This document shows positions 44,306 through 53,301 of a DNA stretch of 64,000 nt, one piece after another; within the stretch, counting starts at the first letter, position 1, and the number at the start of each line of letters is the position of its first letter. Under the pieces are notes generated by a model. That model saw only the letters and a program-made list of their open reading frames with translations, was not told the origin of the DNA and made no database searches. This DNA is from [Clostridium] ultunense DSM 10521 (lineage in GTDB: Bacteria; Bacillota; Clostridia; Tissierellales; Tepidimicrobiaceae), in assembly GCF_000511955.1 (NCBI RefSeq), contig NZ_AZSU01000003.1:698384-762383 (forward strand), read 5' to 3'. Both the position numbers and the translations under genes were made by a program.

Positions 44306-44416
44306 GGTTTTAACCCCATTTCTTACTAGTTTGTAAATACATATTATATACCAAATATGTTTAATTTGCTATAATTGTTTTATAGTTTATTATTTTTTCT
44401 TGGGAGGAGTAAAGTT

Positions 44417-45091
44417 GTGAGATTTCAGATATTGAATGGCTTCACATTAAAGATGATAATGACCATGTTTATGGTGCTTGATCATATTGCCCAATTTATA
44501 CCCGGAGCCCCCTATTGGTTCCATTGGTTAGGTCGGTTAGTAGCTCCCATATTCATCTTTTTATTAACTGAAGGCTATATCCACACAAGGGATTCTTCAG
44601 TCTATATGAAAAGACTCTTTATATGGTCAGCTATAATGTTTGCTGGTAATGGAACTATTTGGTTAACCTTTAGGAAGGATACATTCATACCAAATAATAT
44701 ATTCTTTTCCATGGCTTTAGGAATAGCCCTTCTCATTAATTTAGAAAGAGAAGAAAAAAATAAATGGATTATATTTTTAATTGTACTCCTCTCTACTTTT
44801 GCTGAAGGCTCTTTAATGATTACAGCTATGGTGTTGATATTCCACTTTTTAAAAGAGGATAAAATGCGACTATCCTTAACTTATATTGTGATTTCTGCTA
44901 CTTTTTTACAAGGTGGATTTACCTACAAAAATCTTTTTATTGAAAATCCTCAATGGATGATGGTTTTTGCATTGCCCTTTATTCTTATGTATAATGGCAA
45001 AAAAGGTCCTAATATTAAGTATTTTTTTTATATATTTTACCCAGTCCATATATGGATTCTCTTCATACTAGGGTACTTTATGGGAAAATAG
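44417..45091 (+). CDS. TraX family membrane protein
   Basis: A 224-residue protein with about seven hydrophobic segments. GTG at 44417, 7 nt after GGGAGGAG. Motifs: LKMIMTMFMVLDHIAQFIP, HWLGRLVAPIFIFLLTEGY and the C-terminal YFFYIFYPVHIWILF. TraX acetylates F pilin in plasmids; chromosomal relatives in Firmicutes may acylate cell-surface molecules. No conjugation genes are nearby. Confidence 0.85.
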   Translation: MRFQILNGFTLKMIMTMFMVLDHIAQFIPGAPYWFHWLGRLVAPIFIFLLTEGYIHTRDSSVYMKRLFIWSAIMFAGNGTIWLTFRKDTFIPNNIFFSMALGIALLINLEREEKNKWIIFLIVLLSTFAEGSLMITAMVLIFHFLKEDKMRLSLTYIVISATFLQGGFTYKNLFIENPQWMMVFALPFILMYNGKKGPNIKYFFYIFYPVHIWILFILGYFMGK

Positions 45092-45170
45092 AATCCTGCT
45101 AGGTTTACATGAGTAATTTTTTTCTTATATGATATAATAAACTAACCATCATTTTTAGAAAGGAATAGAT

Positions 45171-46178
45171 ATGAATATTAATTTCAATTATGAAAAGAAA
45201 AATATAGACTATGTATCTGGGTATATATTTAAAGGTAGAAGTTATAGATGTAGTTATGTAAGATATAAAACTTTGTATGAAAATTCCTCTCCTGGTACAG
45301 AGAATGTGGAAATGTATTTTTATCAACCTAAAAAAGAGGTTCGTGCCTCAACTTTAATCCTCCACGGACTAGGTAGTAGAAATATTAAGTTTTTATTATG
45401 GCTTGGTCCCCATCTGGCAAATGCAGGAGTAAGTACAACCATATTAATACTTCCTGGTAACTATACGAGGGTTGAAGATAATTCCATGAGTGGAAGAAGT
45501 TATCTTTATCCGGACATAAATGTTATGTACAAATTTTGGGAACATGGAGTAGTTGATACCTTAAGCACCATTGATTTACTTGAACAATCTAATTATTGGA
45601 AGGAAAACAATATTATTCTTGGGTATTGTTTAGGAGGAATGATTTCAACAATGGTTGGTGTTATAGATGCTAGGATCAACCATCTATTATTTATGACTAC
45701 TGGTGGCCATATCCCTAGGATACTTCACCAATCCCCTGCTACGGCCTTTGTCAGAAGGATGTTTGATAAAGGTTTTAAAGCTGATTTTGATTTAGATAAT
45801 AAAGAAAAATTATATAATATTTATAATAAAGAATTCCCAAGAGTAAAAAGTATGTCCTTAAATGAAATAGTATCTAACGATGAAATTCATCCCTTGTTTA
45901 AAATTGATCCCATATCCTATGCCCATTTATTGGATATGAAAAAAGTTACCTTCATAGATGCCTATTTTGATTCAACTTTACCTATACAATCTAGGAAGGT
46001 TTTATATGATGAAATGTATGGAGCTAATAGAAAAGTGCTGCCTATAAGTCATGTTAATTGGTTGCCCTTTGGATATTTTCTTGCAAAGTATATTCTTCAT
46101 AAGCTAAATATTAATGCTAAAGAAGCAAAAAAAGCGCTGCTCACTAGAGAAGTAATAGAAAATCCATTGGAAAAATAA
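45171..46178 (+). CDS. Alpha/beta hydrolase-fold protein with a Cys nucleophile motif
   Basis: A 335-residue soluble protein. LILHGLGSRN gives the oxyanion strand, IILGYCLGGMIS the nucleophile elbow (G-x-C-x-G, so Cys instead of Ser), and PISHVNWLPFG supplies a late His. Candidate acid: Asp in FIDAYFDSTLP. A Cys elbow is known from dienelactone hydrolases; whether this is such an enzyme is unclear. AAAGGAA site. It is followed 6 bp later by another alpha/beta hydrolase. Confidence 0.72.
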   Translation: MNINFNYEKKNIDYVSGYIFKGRSYRCSYVRYKTLYENSSPGTENVEMYFYQPKKEVRASTLILHGLGSRNIKFLLWLGPHLANAGVSTTILILPGNYTRVEDNSMSGRSYLYPDINVMYKFWEHGVVDTLSTIDLLEQSNYWKENNIILGYCLGGMISTMVGVIDARINHLLFMTTGGHIPRILHQSPATAFVRRMFDKGFKADFDLDNKEKLYNIYNKEFPRVKSMSLNEIVSNDEIHPLFKIDPISYAHLLDMKKVTFIDAYFDSTLPIQSRKVLYDEMYGANRKVLPISHVNWLPFGYFLAKYILHKLNINAKEAKKALLTREVIENPLEK

Positions 46179-46184
46179 AATTGG

Positions 46185-47177
46185 ATGGTGTTTATGGATA
46201 AAATTAAGGTAAAACTAAAAAAATCTTATTTTATAGCTAATAAAATATATCTTTTTTTAATTTTTATCTTCCTTGCTATAGAGGATTTTAGTTTAGGGTT
46301 TTATTATTTTTTAATATCCCTGTTTATCTATGGATGGAAAACCCTTAGATCAAAAGTTCCTATCGAGGTAAATAAAGAGTTTAAAAGCAAAACTTTTGTA
46401 TATAAACGTACTAGGAATAGGGATTTAAAATTAGACCTATGGCTGCCCTCTAAGACTAGTAAGAAGAATCCCCTAGTATTTTTCTGCCATGGTGGCGGGT
46501 GGATTTCTGGCTTTAGAAATCAACCCAATAATGTTTCCTGGTGTAAATACTTGGCTTCAAAGGGTTTTGCTGTAGTTAGCATAGATTATAGATATGGATA
46601 TAGGAATACTATGGAGGACATCCTTTCCGATTATACAGATGCACTAAACTATGTAAAGAAAAATCATAAAAGACTAAATGTAAATAAGGAAAAGATTATA
46701 TTAATGGGATTATCAGCAGGAGGCCATCTTTCATTACTATATTCCACCTATCATACTAATCAAAAAAATGAAAAAGAGATGAAGGGAATTAAGGGGGTAG
46801 TGGCCTACTATTCTCCTACAGATTTAAATGATATATTTATCTCAGAAAATAAATCTATATTTGCAAGATTTGCAACAAAACAGACTTTAAAGGGAGGTCC
46901 TGTTGAAAAAGAAGAAATATATGATTACTATTCACCTATTAGTTGGATAAGCGATAGAATGGTTCCCTGCTTAATTGCCCATGGGAAGATGGATACTACT
47001 GTACCCTTTAAATCCTCTGTGAAATTTGTTAAAACCTTAAGGGAATATAAAATAAAATATACCTTTTTAGTCCATAGAAAAGGTGGACATTCCTTCGATA
47101 CAAAGCTTAAAGATATTAGCACGGTAAATACATTAGAAAGAACTGTAAGATTTATTAGAAAAACTATGGATATGTAA
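46185..47177 (+). CDS. Alpha/beta hydrolase (esterase/lipase type)
   Basis: A 330-residue protein with a membrane-like stretch near residues 18-45, then an HSL/BD-FAE-type hydrolase: FFCHGGGWISG oxyanion motif, MGLSAGGHLS nucleophile elbow with Ser, IAHGKMDTTVPF acid region and KGGHSFD with the catalytic His. The ATG at 46185 has no clear ribosome site; the ATG at 46194 after GGATGG is equally possible. An ester of a cell-envelope or lipid compound is a guess from the anchor. Confidence 0.82.
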   Translation: MVFMDKIKVKLKKSYFIANKIYLFLIFIFLAIEDFSLGFYYFLISLFIYGWKTLRSKVPIEVNKEFKSKTFVYKRTRNRDLKLDLWLPSKTSKKNPLVFFCHGGGWISGFRNQPNNVSWCKYLASKGFAVVSIDYRYGYRNTMEDILSDYTDALNYVKKNHKRLNVNKEKIILMGLSAGGHLSLLYSTYHTNQKNEKEMKGIKGVVAYYSPTDLNDIFISENKSIFARFATKQTLKGGPVEKEEIYDYYSPISWISDRMVPCLIAHGKMDTTVPFKSSVKFVKTLREYKIKYTFLVHRKGGHSFDTKLKDISTVNTLERTVRFIRKTMDM

Positions 47178-47190
47178 AGTAGGTGTTCCA

Positions 47191-47799
47191 ATGATTATTA
47201 CAAAGATAGAACCACAAAATAATGACAAAAGAGTTAATGTATATCTAAATGGAGAGTTTGCCTTCGGGCTTATGATGGAAATCCAATATAAATATGGTCT
47301 AAAGGAAGGGATGGTTTTAGACCAAGATTTTGTTGAAGAAGTGCTATTGGAAGAAGAACAATTAAAAGCCAACAATACTGCATTAAGTTACTTAACTCAC
47401 AGAAAGAGAACAGAGAAAGAAATTATAGATAAATTAAAGAAAAAGGGTTTTGAAGAAAATATAATAGAAAAGACTTTAGATTATCTGCAAAACTATGGTT
47501 TAGTAGATGATTTAGACTTTGCCAGTAGTTTCGCTAGGGATAAGATAAAGTTAAATAAGCAAGGCCCTCAAAGAATCAAATATGAACTATATAGGAAAGG
47601 TATCTCTCAGGAAATAATTGAAAAAATTCTAAAGGAAGACGATGAATATCCTAGAGCTTTGGAATTGGCTAAGAAAAAACTACCTTCCTATAAGAATGAC
47701 AATAGGGATAAAATCTATAGAAAATTAGGAGGGTTCCTGCAAAGACGAGGATATTCCTATGATTGTATTTCTAGAGTATTGAAGGAATTATTAGAATAG
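47191..47799 (+). CDS. recX: RecX regulatory protein
   Basis: A 202-residue protein, all-helical RecX type: [23 protein letters not shown] (quoted in part: [11 protein letters not shown]), [32 protein letters not shown] (in part: [14 protein letters not shown]) and [16 protein letters not shown]. It limits RecA filament activity. recA is not next to it. AGGTG 6 nt before ATG. Confidence 0.9.
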   Translation: MIITKIEPQNNDKRVNVYLNGEFAFGLMMEIQYKYGLKEGMVLDQDFVEEVLLEEEQLKANNTALSYLTHRKRTEKEIIDKLKKKGFEENIIEKTLDYLQNYGLVDDLDFASSFARDKIKLNKQGPQRIKYELYRKGISQEIIEKILKEDDEYPRALELAKKKLPSYKNDNRDKIYRKLGGFLQRRGYSYDCISRVLKELLE

Positions 47800-47810
47800 G
47801 TGATAATAGA

Positions 47811-48065
47811 ATGTGCTATGTATATATTTTAGAATGTGCAGATAAGACCCTATATACAGGTTGGACTGTAGATTTAGAAAAACGGTTAAAAATCCATAAT
47901 GAAGGGAAAGCCTCTAAATATACTAGGGCTCGGCTTCCTGTAAAATTAGTATATGTAGAAAAGTATGAAAATAAAATTAATGCACAAAAGCGGGAATGGC
48001 AGATAAAGCAACTAAGTAGAAAAGAAAAACTCGAACTGTTAAATAATGGTTTAAATAATAATTAA
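47811..48065 (+). CDS. GIY-YIG nuclease family protein
   Basis: An 84-residue single-domain protein of the UPF0213/YhbQ type: [18 protein letters not shown] with the GIY-like YVYIL and YTGWT motifs, [21 protein letters not shown] and [20 protein letters not shown]. It follows recX by 11 bp with AGGTGATAATAG as ribosome site, suggesting co-transcription. The biological target is unknown. Confidence 0.9.
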   Translation: MCYVYILECADKTLYTGWTVDLEKRLKIHNEGKASKYTRARLPVKLVYVEKYENKINAQKREWQIKQLSRKEKLELLNNGLNNN

Positions 48066-48187
48066 TCTTAAAATATAACTTAATTTTACATTTTTTACCT
48101 TGACTATATTAGGTTTTTAGTGTATTCTCAATATAATTGTAACTAGCTTGTTTACTAATATACATTAATATGAAGGAGGAATGTCTA

Positions 48188-49207
48188 TTGAGGATTGCTA
48201 TTGTGACGGATAAATCTAGAATGGATTTATTACCGTCAGAAGAAGGTTTTAAAGAGGATGAACAGAAGAGAAAGACTGCTGAAGAAGTAAAGAATATTTT
48301 GTCCCAAAAATATGATTGTATTTCTTTAATAGCCGACGATAACATTATTAATCAGCTAAAAGCTGAAAATGTAGACCTAGTCTTCAACCTGTGTAATGGC
48401 ATAAGAGGCGATAGTAAACTAGCCCAATTACCTGCCCTTTTAGAGTATGCCAACATTCCTTACACCGGTTCTTCAATCTTAGGTCACACCCTTGCCATAA
48501 ATAAGGTTTACTCATCTAAAATATTTAGAGCTGCAGATATACCTACACCTAATTTTGTTTCAGTCTATAATGCTGATCAACTAAAAGATTTAAATATTAA
48601 GTTTCCTATTTTGGTAAAACCAAATGATGAAGGCTCCAGTAGGGGCATACATCAAGACAGCCTGGTTTTTGACATGGATAGTTTAATTGAAAAAGTAGAA
48701 GAAGAATTAGGGATATATAATCCGCCTATTATGCTAAATGAATATATTGAGGGTAGAGAGTTCTCCATAGGAATTGTGGGAAATGAAGAAGATATGATGG
48801 TATTGCCTATTCAAGAGGTAGATCTTTCACATCTTCCTGAAGATTTAATTAGATTTTACAGCTTTGAAATAAAGGCTTATTACAAAGATAAGACTGTTTA
48901 CCATATACCTCCCCAGCTAGATGAAGGGGAAAAAAGGCTTTTAGAATACACTGCCATCAAAGCTTTTAAAGCTTTAGGATTAAAAGATTATGCTAGAGTA
49001 GATATTAGGCTAAAGGATGGAATTCCCTATGTTTTAGAAATCAACTCCCTTCCAGGGCTTATGAAAGAAAAAAGCTCTTTATATAGGATGGCTGAAGCCA
49101 CCAGTTTAGGTTATGAGGGTTTAGTCTTTAAAATAGTGGAAACTTCCATTAAAAGATATAATCTTCAAACTGGTACTTTCCATGGGCCACGTATAGTTGG
49201 TATTTAA
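48188..49207 (+). CDS. D-alanine-D-alanine ligase family protein
   Basis: A 339-residue ATP-grasp enzyme. TTG at 48188 with AAGGAGG 8 nt upstream is preferred over the ATG at 48170, which overlaps that site. Motifs: VFNLCNGIRGDS, YTGSSILGHTLAINKVYSSKIF, LVKPNDEGSSRGI, EYIEGREFSIGI, RVDIRLKDGIPYVLEINSLPGL. Length fits Ddl. It is not in a mur cluster, so it could be a second ligase or another dipeptide ligase. A promoter-like TTGACT/TATTCT pair stands about 85 nt upstream. Confidence 0.82.
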   Translation: MRIAIVTDKSRMDLLPSEEGFKEDEQKRKTAEEVKNILSQKYDCISLIADDNIINQLKAENVDLVFNLCNGIRGDSKLAQLPALLEYANIPYTGSSILGHTLAINKVYSSKIFRAADIPTPNFVSVYNADQLKDLNIKFPILVKPNDEGSSRGIHQDSLVFDMDSLIEKVEEELGIYNPPIMLNEYIEGREFSIGIVGNEEDMMVLPIQEVDLSHLPEDLIRFYSFEIKAYYKDKTVYHIPPQLDEGEKRLLEYTAIKAFKALGLKDYARVDIRLKDGIPYVLEINSLPGLMKEKSSLYRMAEATSLGYEGLVFKIVETSIKRYNLQTGTFHGPRIVGI

Positions 49208-49237
49208 TTTTATGATGAAGATGATACCCCCTTATCC

Positions 49238-50164
49238 TCATCTATTAACTTCTATTACATAGGGTAAGGGAAGGTATCTGCTAATTCCTAAGTTTTTTAT
49301 TTTAGTTGTACCATCTTCGTATTGGATCTTAACCCTAGATTCTACAGTAGCTCCATCTATCCCTCGAAGGATTATTTTTTCCTCTCCTTTTTCCAAATTC
49401 GGGTTGTTTTTATAATGGATAGGAGCCTTCACCTTCTTCTTTATATCATGTTCCCATTCTACTCTAGGTGGCCTTTCTTGGCCATAAAATCCAATATATA
49501 ATCTATTTCCAACAATTTCTGACCAGATTAAGATGGCAAAATCCTTATGGTTCTTAAATCTGAAATCCTTATAGCCATAAGCAACTGTGGCATCTTGCCC
49601 ATAAGGAACATAGTTAACTGGCATGGAATGGTTATGTCTTTCAATTGTCTCCAAATCACTTAATATTGCAACATTATATAGAGTAGAAGCAATTTTACAT
49701 ACCCCACCGCCTTCTGATTCTACAATATTGGGACCTGCAAAAGATGCTCCTTTTCTATATCCTCTTTCCTTAGTATAAGGGCCTATTAATTGATTCTGAG
49801 AAAATATCTCCTCAGTAGACAATACTATACCTTTAAGGGATTTAGAAGCTAGTTTCACATTATACTCTTCCCCAGGTAGTGGATCTATTAATACTGCACA
49901 ATAAGCTGCCATTAAAACAGGTGTATTATGATTCTTTTGAGCTTCTAAGAACTCCTCATCCTCTGTCCAGGGTAGATTATTTACTGGTCCAGATATATCA
50001 GGAGTATCTATTTTAACATCTTCTTTTTCTGTTTCATCAATTTGAATTTCAATACAATCCTCTTTTACATCTAGATTAGCTTCAGCTTTTTCCGGGGAAT
50101 AGGATTCCAATGCTAATAACATGGCTAAATTGGCAACAAAAGTTGAGATTTTATCCTTAGACAT
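49238..50164 (-). CDS. VanW family protein
   Basis: A 308-residue protein. The ATG at 50164 is chosen because GGAGG lies 6-7 nt before it. Residues about 125-240 show the VanW pattern: KERGYRKGASFAGPNIVESEGGGVCKIASTLYN (quoted in part: ESEGGGVCKIASTLYN), ERHNHSMPVNYVPYGQDATVAYG. The last 70 residues resemble a G5-like beta domain. A weakly hydrophobic N-terminus gives no clear signal peptide. VanW function is unknown; presence does not show glycopeptide resistance. Confidence 0.85.
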   Translation of the reverse strand: MSKDKISTFVANLAMLLALESYSPEKAEANLDVKEDCIEIQIDETEKEDVKIDTPDISGPVNNLPWTEDEEFLEAQKNHNTPVLMAAYCAVLIDPLPGEEYNVKLASKSLKGIVLSTEEIFSQNQLIGPYTKERGYRKGASFAGPNIVESEGGGVCKIASTLYNVAILSDLETIERHNHSMPVNYVPYGQDATVAYGYKDFRFKNHKDFAILIWSEIVGNRLYIGFYGQERPPRVEWEHDIKKKVKAPIHYKNNPNLEKGEEKIILRGIDGATVESRVKIQYEDGTTKIKNLGISRYLPLPYVIEVNR

Positions 50165-50409
50165 TAAAAAACCTCCATTTTCTATTTTCATGTTTAACTA
50201 TTATATTTTAGTTTTTAGTTTGGAAATAGAAAATATACATAAATATGTTTCCATTTCCTAAAATATTATTTTTCTAATCTTTCTTTCTCTAATAATCTTT
50301 ACCCCGATAAATTAATATGATAAAATTAAGTCATAAAAACATAATTTTTATACAGTATTTTGCATATATTGATTGCTATATTTTATTATTTTAAATATGA
50401 GGTGGTCTT

Positions 50410-50982
50410 TTGGGTAGTTTTTTTGATAGAATAGAAATTAATCCTATAATAGCTGCTATCAATGAATTAGATCAATTAGATGAAGCTTTAGATTCTCCAT
50501 GTGAAATAATTTTTTTACTTACTGGTAATATCTTCAATTTAAAAGAAATAGCCAATAGAGTTAAGTCTAAAGGTAAGGGTCTGTATATCGACATAGATTT
50601 AATCGACGGTTTTTCTAAGGATACTTGGGGATTGGAGTACATTGTTAAAAATATTTATCCAGATGGTATTATTACTAGTAAAGAAAACCTAGTTAGGCTC
50701 AGCAAAGATTTAGGTTCTTTTACAATATTAAGGCTATTTGTCATGGACTCAATATCCTTAAAAAATGGCATTCGATCCATAAAAACTTCTAGACCTCATG
50801 CTGTAGAAATTTTTCCAGGAATTATGCCAAAGATTATGAAAATGGTTTATGAAAAAACAAATACTCCAATTATTGCTAGTGGTTTAATTATGGACAAAGA
50901 GGATGTAATAGAAGGTTTAAATTCTAATGCCATAGCCGTTTCCTCTAACAACAAAAATGTATGGTATATGGAAGGAAGTTAA
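50410..50982 (+). CDS. glpP: Glycerol-3-phosphate responsive antiterminator
   Basis: A 190-residue GlpP-type protein: FLLTGNIFNLKEIANRVKSKGKGLYIDIDLIDGF (quoted in part: IFLLTGNIFNL and YIDIDLIDGFS), DGIITSKENLVRLSKD, VEIFPGIMPKI and PIIASGLIMDKED. TTG start with GAGGTGG. GlpP binds glycerol-3-phosphate and stops termination in glp leaders. No glp genes are adjacent, so its targets must be elsewhere. Confidence 0.88.
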   Translation: MGSFFDRIEINPIIAAINELDQLDEALDSPCEIIFLLTGNIFNLKEIANRVKSKGKGLYIDIDLIDGFSKDTWGLEYIVKNIYPDGIITSKENLVRLSKDLGSFTILRLFVMDSISLKNGIRSIKTSRPHAVEIFPGIMPKIMKMVYEKTNTPIIASGLIMDKEDVIEGLNSNAIAVSSNNKNVWYMEGS

Positions 50983-50983
50983 A

Positions 50984-51018
50984 AAATGGGTCGGAATCAA
51001 ATTCCAACCCATCTTTTT
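50984..51018. terminator. Bidirectional terminator between glpP and cstA
   Basis: ATGGGTCGGAAT and ATTCCAACCCAT form a hairpin with one mismatch; T-rich on the plus side (CTTTTTCTTT) and A-rich before it, so it works for both convergent genes. Confidence 0.8.
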
Positions 51019-51020
51019 CT

Positions 51021-52640
51021 TTATTTTGCTTGACTTACTTTTCCATGATCTTCTTGGAAAAGGATCTGATAGCCTTGGATTGCCAAAACTATAGCTAGTA
51101 TAAATAACAGTACTGGAAATACAACAAGTATATAGTTTGCTTTAACAAAATTGCTCTGGATTAAGAATACCAATGCAGTAAGAGTTACTATAAGCATAAA
51201 TACCATTGGTATAGTTATCATATTGAAACTCTTGTCTGATTTCTTCAACCATAAAGCCACCGCCATTAATGCTAATGCTGATAGTAATTGGTTTGCAGAA
51301 CCAAATATTGGCCAAATGGCAGCATATCCACCTGCTGCTAATACAGAGCCTAAAACTACGGTAATAGCTGTTGACACATACATATTAGTTAACGGTGATT
51401 GGCTTTCCTTTTCAGTATCTTCAAAATATTCTTGGAAAATAAACCTACCTAGCCTAGTAGCAGTATCTAAACTGGTTAATGCAAAAGCCGATACAGCTAA
51501 TGCGACAAAGGTCTTACCTGCTTCAAAGGGAATACCAAATTTAGACATAAATATGCCTACACCATTGGAAAATACATTTACAGGTCCACCTTTTAATAGC
51601 TCAGTTAGTTCTCCTTGAGTTAAATAGGCAGCAGTAATCAAGGCTACAACAGCCAATACTCCTTCAATAAGCATTCCCCCATATCCTATGGCTTTTGCAT
51701 CTTTTTCATTATCTATCTGTTTAGAAGTAGTTCCAGAACCCACTAAGGAGTGAAACCCGGATATAGCACCACAGGCTACTGTAACGAATAGCATTGGAAA
51801 TAAGTACTGTCCATCGCCTACTTTAAAGGATGTTATAGCTTGCAACTTAATTTCTGGTCTGTATATCAATAATCCTAATACAGATCCAGCCATCATAGCG
51901 TATAATAAGAATGAGTTTAAGTAGTCCCTAGGTTGTAACAATATCCACACTGGCGCTGTAGATGCGATGAAGATATATACAGCTAAAATAACTATCCAAG
52001 TATTTACACTTAATTGTAGTGGAAATACAGTACCTAACCATACACAAATGAATAAAAAAATTACTCCAATAATAGTACCTGTTTTTAAAGATACCCCTTT
52101 TCTATATACTGCATATCCAAAACCAATAGCTAGGACTATGAAGAGTAATGAAGAGGTTGCTGCTTGCGGTGTTGATGCAAAAGTAGAGGCAACTATGTTA
52201 GTAAAAGCTGCTACTATCAATAGCAGAGTTAACCATGCAAATATTGAAAATAGCTGTTTGCCCCTTTTACCCATTGTATCATTTATTACTTCCCCTATAG
52301 ATTTTCCTTTATGCCGAATAGAAACGAATAAGGAACCAAAATCATGGACTCCTCCAAAGAAAATACTACCAATTATTACCCACAACAATACTGGCACCCA
52401 ACCAAATACAGCAGCTTGAATAGGTCCATTAATTGGGCCTGCCCCAGCAATAGATGAAAAATGGTGTCCTAATAAAACTGCTGGACTAGTAGGCACATAG
52501 TCTACACCATCATTGATTTCATGGGCTGGGGTCTTTCTGGATGTATCTACACCCCATTTTTTTGCAAGCCATGAACCATAGGTGGCGTAGGCAATAATGA
52601 AAATAATAATACTGCTAACCATTAACCATAATGAATTCAT
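51021..52640 (-). CDS. cstA: CstA family carbon starvation/pyruvate transporter
   Basis: A 539-residue membrane protein with about 15 hydrophobic segments. Motifs: TPAHEINDGVDYVPTSPAVLLGHHFSSIAGAGPINGP (in part: DGVDYVPTSP, GHHFSSIAGAGPI), GVHDFGSLFVSIRHKG, GFHSLVGSGTTSKQI and SALALMAVALWL. It is shorter than E. coli CstA, as in most Firmicutes. Known members take up pyruvate or peptides. It follows a 164-residue gene and a LytST system, which probably controls it. Confidence 0.9.
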   Translation of the reverse strand: MNSLWLMVSSIIIFIIAYATYGSWLAKKWGVDTSRKTPAHEINDGVDYVPTSPAVLLGHHFSSIAGAGPINGPIQAAVFGWVPVLLWVIIGSIFFGGVHDFGSLFVSIRHKGKSIGEVINDTMGKRGKQLFSIFAWLTLLLIVAAFTNIVASTFASTPQAATSSLLFIVLAIGFGYAVYRKGVSLKTGTIIGVIFLFICVWLGTVFPLQLSVNTWIVILAVYIFIASTAPVWILLQPRDYLNSFLLYAMMAGSVLGLLIYRPEIKLQAITSFKVGDGQYLFPMLFVTVACGAISGFHSLVGSGTTSKQIDNEKDAKAIGYGGMLIEGVLAVVALITAAYLTQGELTELLKGGPVNVFSNGVGIFMSKFGIPFEAGKTFVALAVSAFALTSLDTATRLGRFIFQEYFEDTEKESQSPLTNMYVSTAITVVLGSVLAAGGYAAIWPIFGSANQLLSALALMAVALWLKKSDKSFNMITIPMVFMLIVTLTALVFLIQSNFVKANYILVVFPVLLFILAIVLAIQGYQILFQEDHGKVSQAK

Positions 52641-52687
52641 AATAACGCCCCTTCCCTTTAAACTATTAAAGTATAATTATTATATAA

Positions 52688-53182
52688 TTATACTTGATAA
52701 ACCTGTCTAACCTCCTTCCCTTTTCTATTCGTTACTATATATTTATCATTCATAGTAACCAAAATTAAGCGGATATCCACCCATCCTTTGAATCCAAAGA
52801 CAAACCCTTTATGATACTTGAATTCCCTTATTTTATCAATGATATCAGTGGTAGGCTTGTTTTCTAGTACTATTACTCCTGTTATAGTGCTGGACATATG
52901 TTCTTCGTTAGGATTTACCAGAATATCAATGGTCCTAATTAAAGAATGTATATGGGTTGCAAGATGGTCTTTGTCCAATTTATCAAAATATTTTATAAAA
53001 CAATATTCATTATTTTCCATAGCATCTATTACCGTTTTTTTGGTTAAAATATATCGTTCAGTTCTTGAATTATATTTAGCAAAAAGATCAAAATCACAAT
53101 TATTAATAGTATAATTCCTTATAAGATCGAAATTCTTCTTAAGTCTATTTTCTATAGTTTCTAAATAAGTATTATAATCCAT
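52688..53182 (-). CDS. Hypothetical protein between lytT and cstA
   Basis: A 164-residue soluble protein with no family recognised. The ATG at 53182 has GAGGAGG 5 nt upstream; a start 21 bp earlier is unlikely. An N-terminal part rich in Tyr, Asn and charged residues (about 1-85, helical) and a C-terminal part with two beta-rich segments (VIVLENKPTTDIIDKIREF, FGFKGWVDIRLILVTMNDKYIVTNR; quoted in part) are seen. It is transcribed with cstA from a promoter with a direct-repeat operator, so it is likely part of the same response. Confidence 0.7.
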   Translation of the reverse strand: MDYNTYLETIENRLKKNFDLIRNYTINNCDFDLFAKYNSRTERYILTKKTVIDAMENNEYCFIKYFDKLDKDHLATHIHSLIRTIDILVNPNEEHMSSTITGVIVLENKPTTDIIDKIREFKYHKGFVFGFKGWVDIRLILVTMNDKYIVTNRKGKEVRQVYQV

Positions 53183-53207
53183 TATATCCTCCTCAACCTT
53201 CAATTAA

Positions 53208-53298
53208 ATTATATACCAGAATAAGTCATAAAAAGGAATTTAAAAATGAGTTGCATAAAATAAGGGATGAAATACATTATTAGGGTTTGAAATACATT
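53208..53298 (-). promoter_or_regulatory. Promoter and candidate LytT operator of the cstA unit
   Basis: On the minus strand a TATAAT box (53213-53208, extended by TGG) lies about 25 bp before the gene at 53182, without a good -35. Upstream, AATGTATTTCA occurs twice (53298-53288 and 53278-53268), exactly 20 bp apart start to start. LytTR regulators bind two direct repeats about two helix turns apart at around -60 to -90, which is where these lie. The repeats follow the lytT stop directly. Confidence 0.6.
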
Positions 53299-53301
53299 TC
53301 C

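Noticed and set aside
44417-45091. Conjugative element suggested by TraX
   Set aside because: No relaxase, coupling protein, pilus or att-like repeats are nearby; chromosomal TraX-like genes are common.
49238-50164. Glycopeptide resistance locus (VanW next to a D-Ala-D-Ala ligase homologue)
   Set aside because: No vanH, vanX or VanRS are present, the genes are convergent, and VanW proteins are common in Clostridia without resistance.
51151-52419. Two long open frames (150-155 codons) antisense to cstA
   Set aside because: Composition mirrors the transporter codons, and there is no start signal; shadows.
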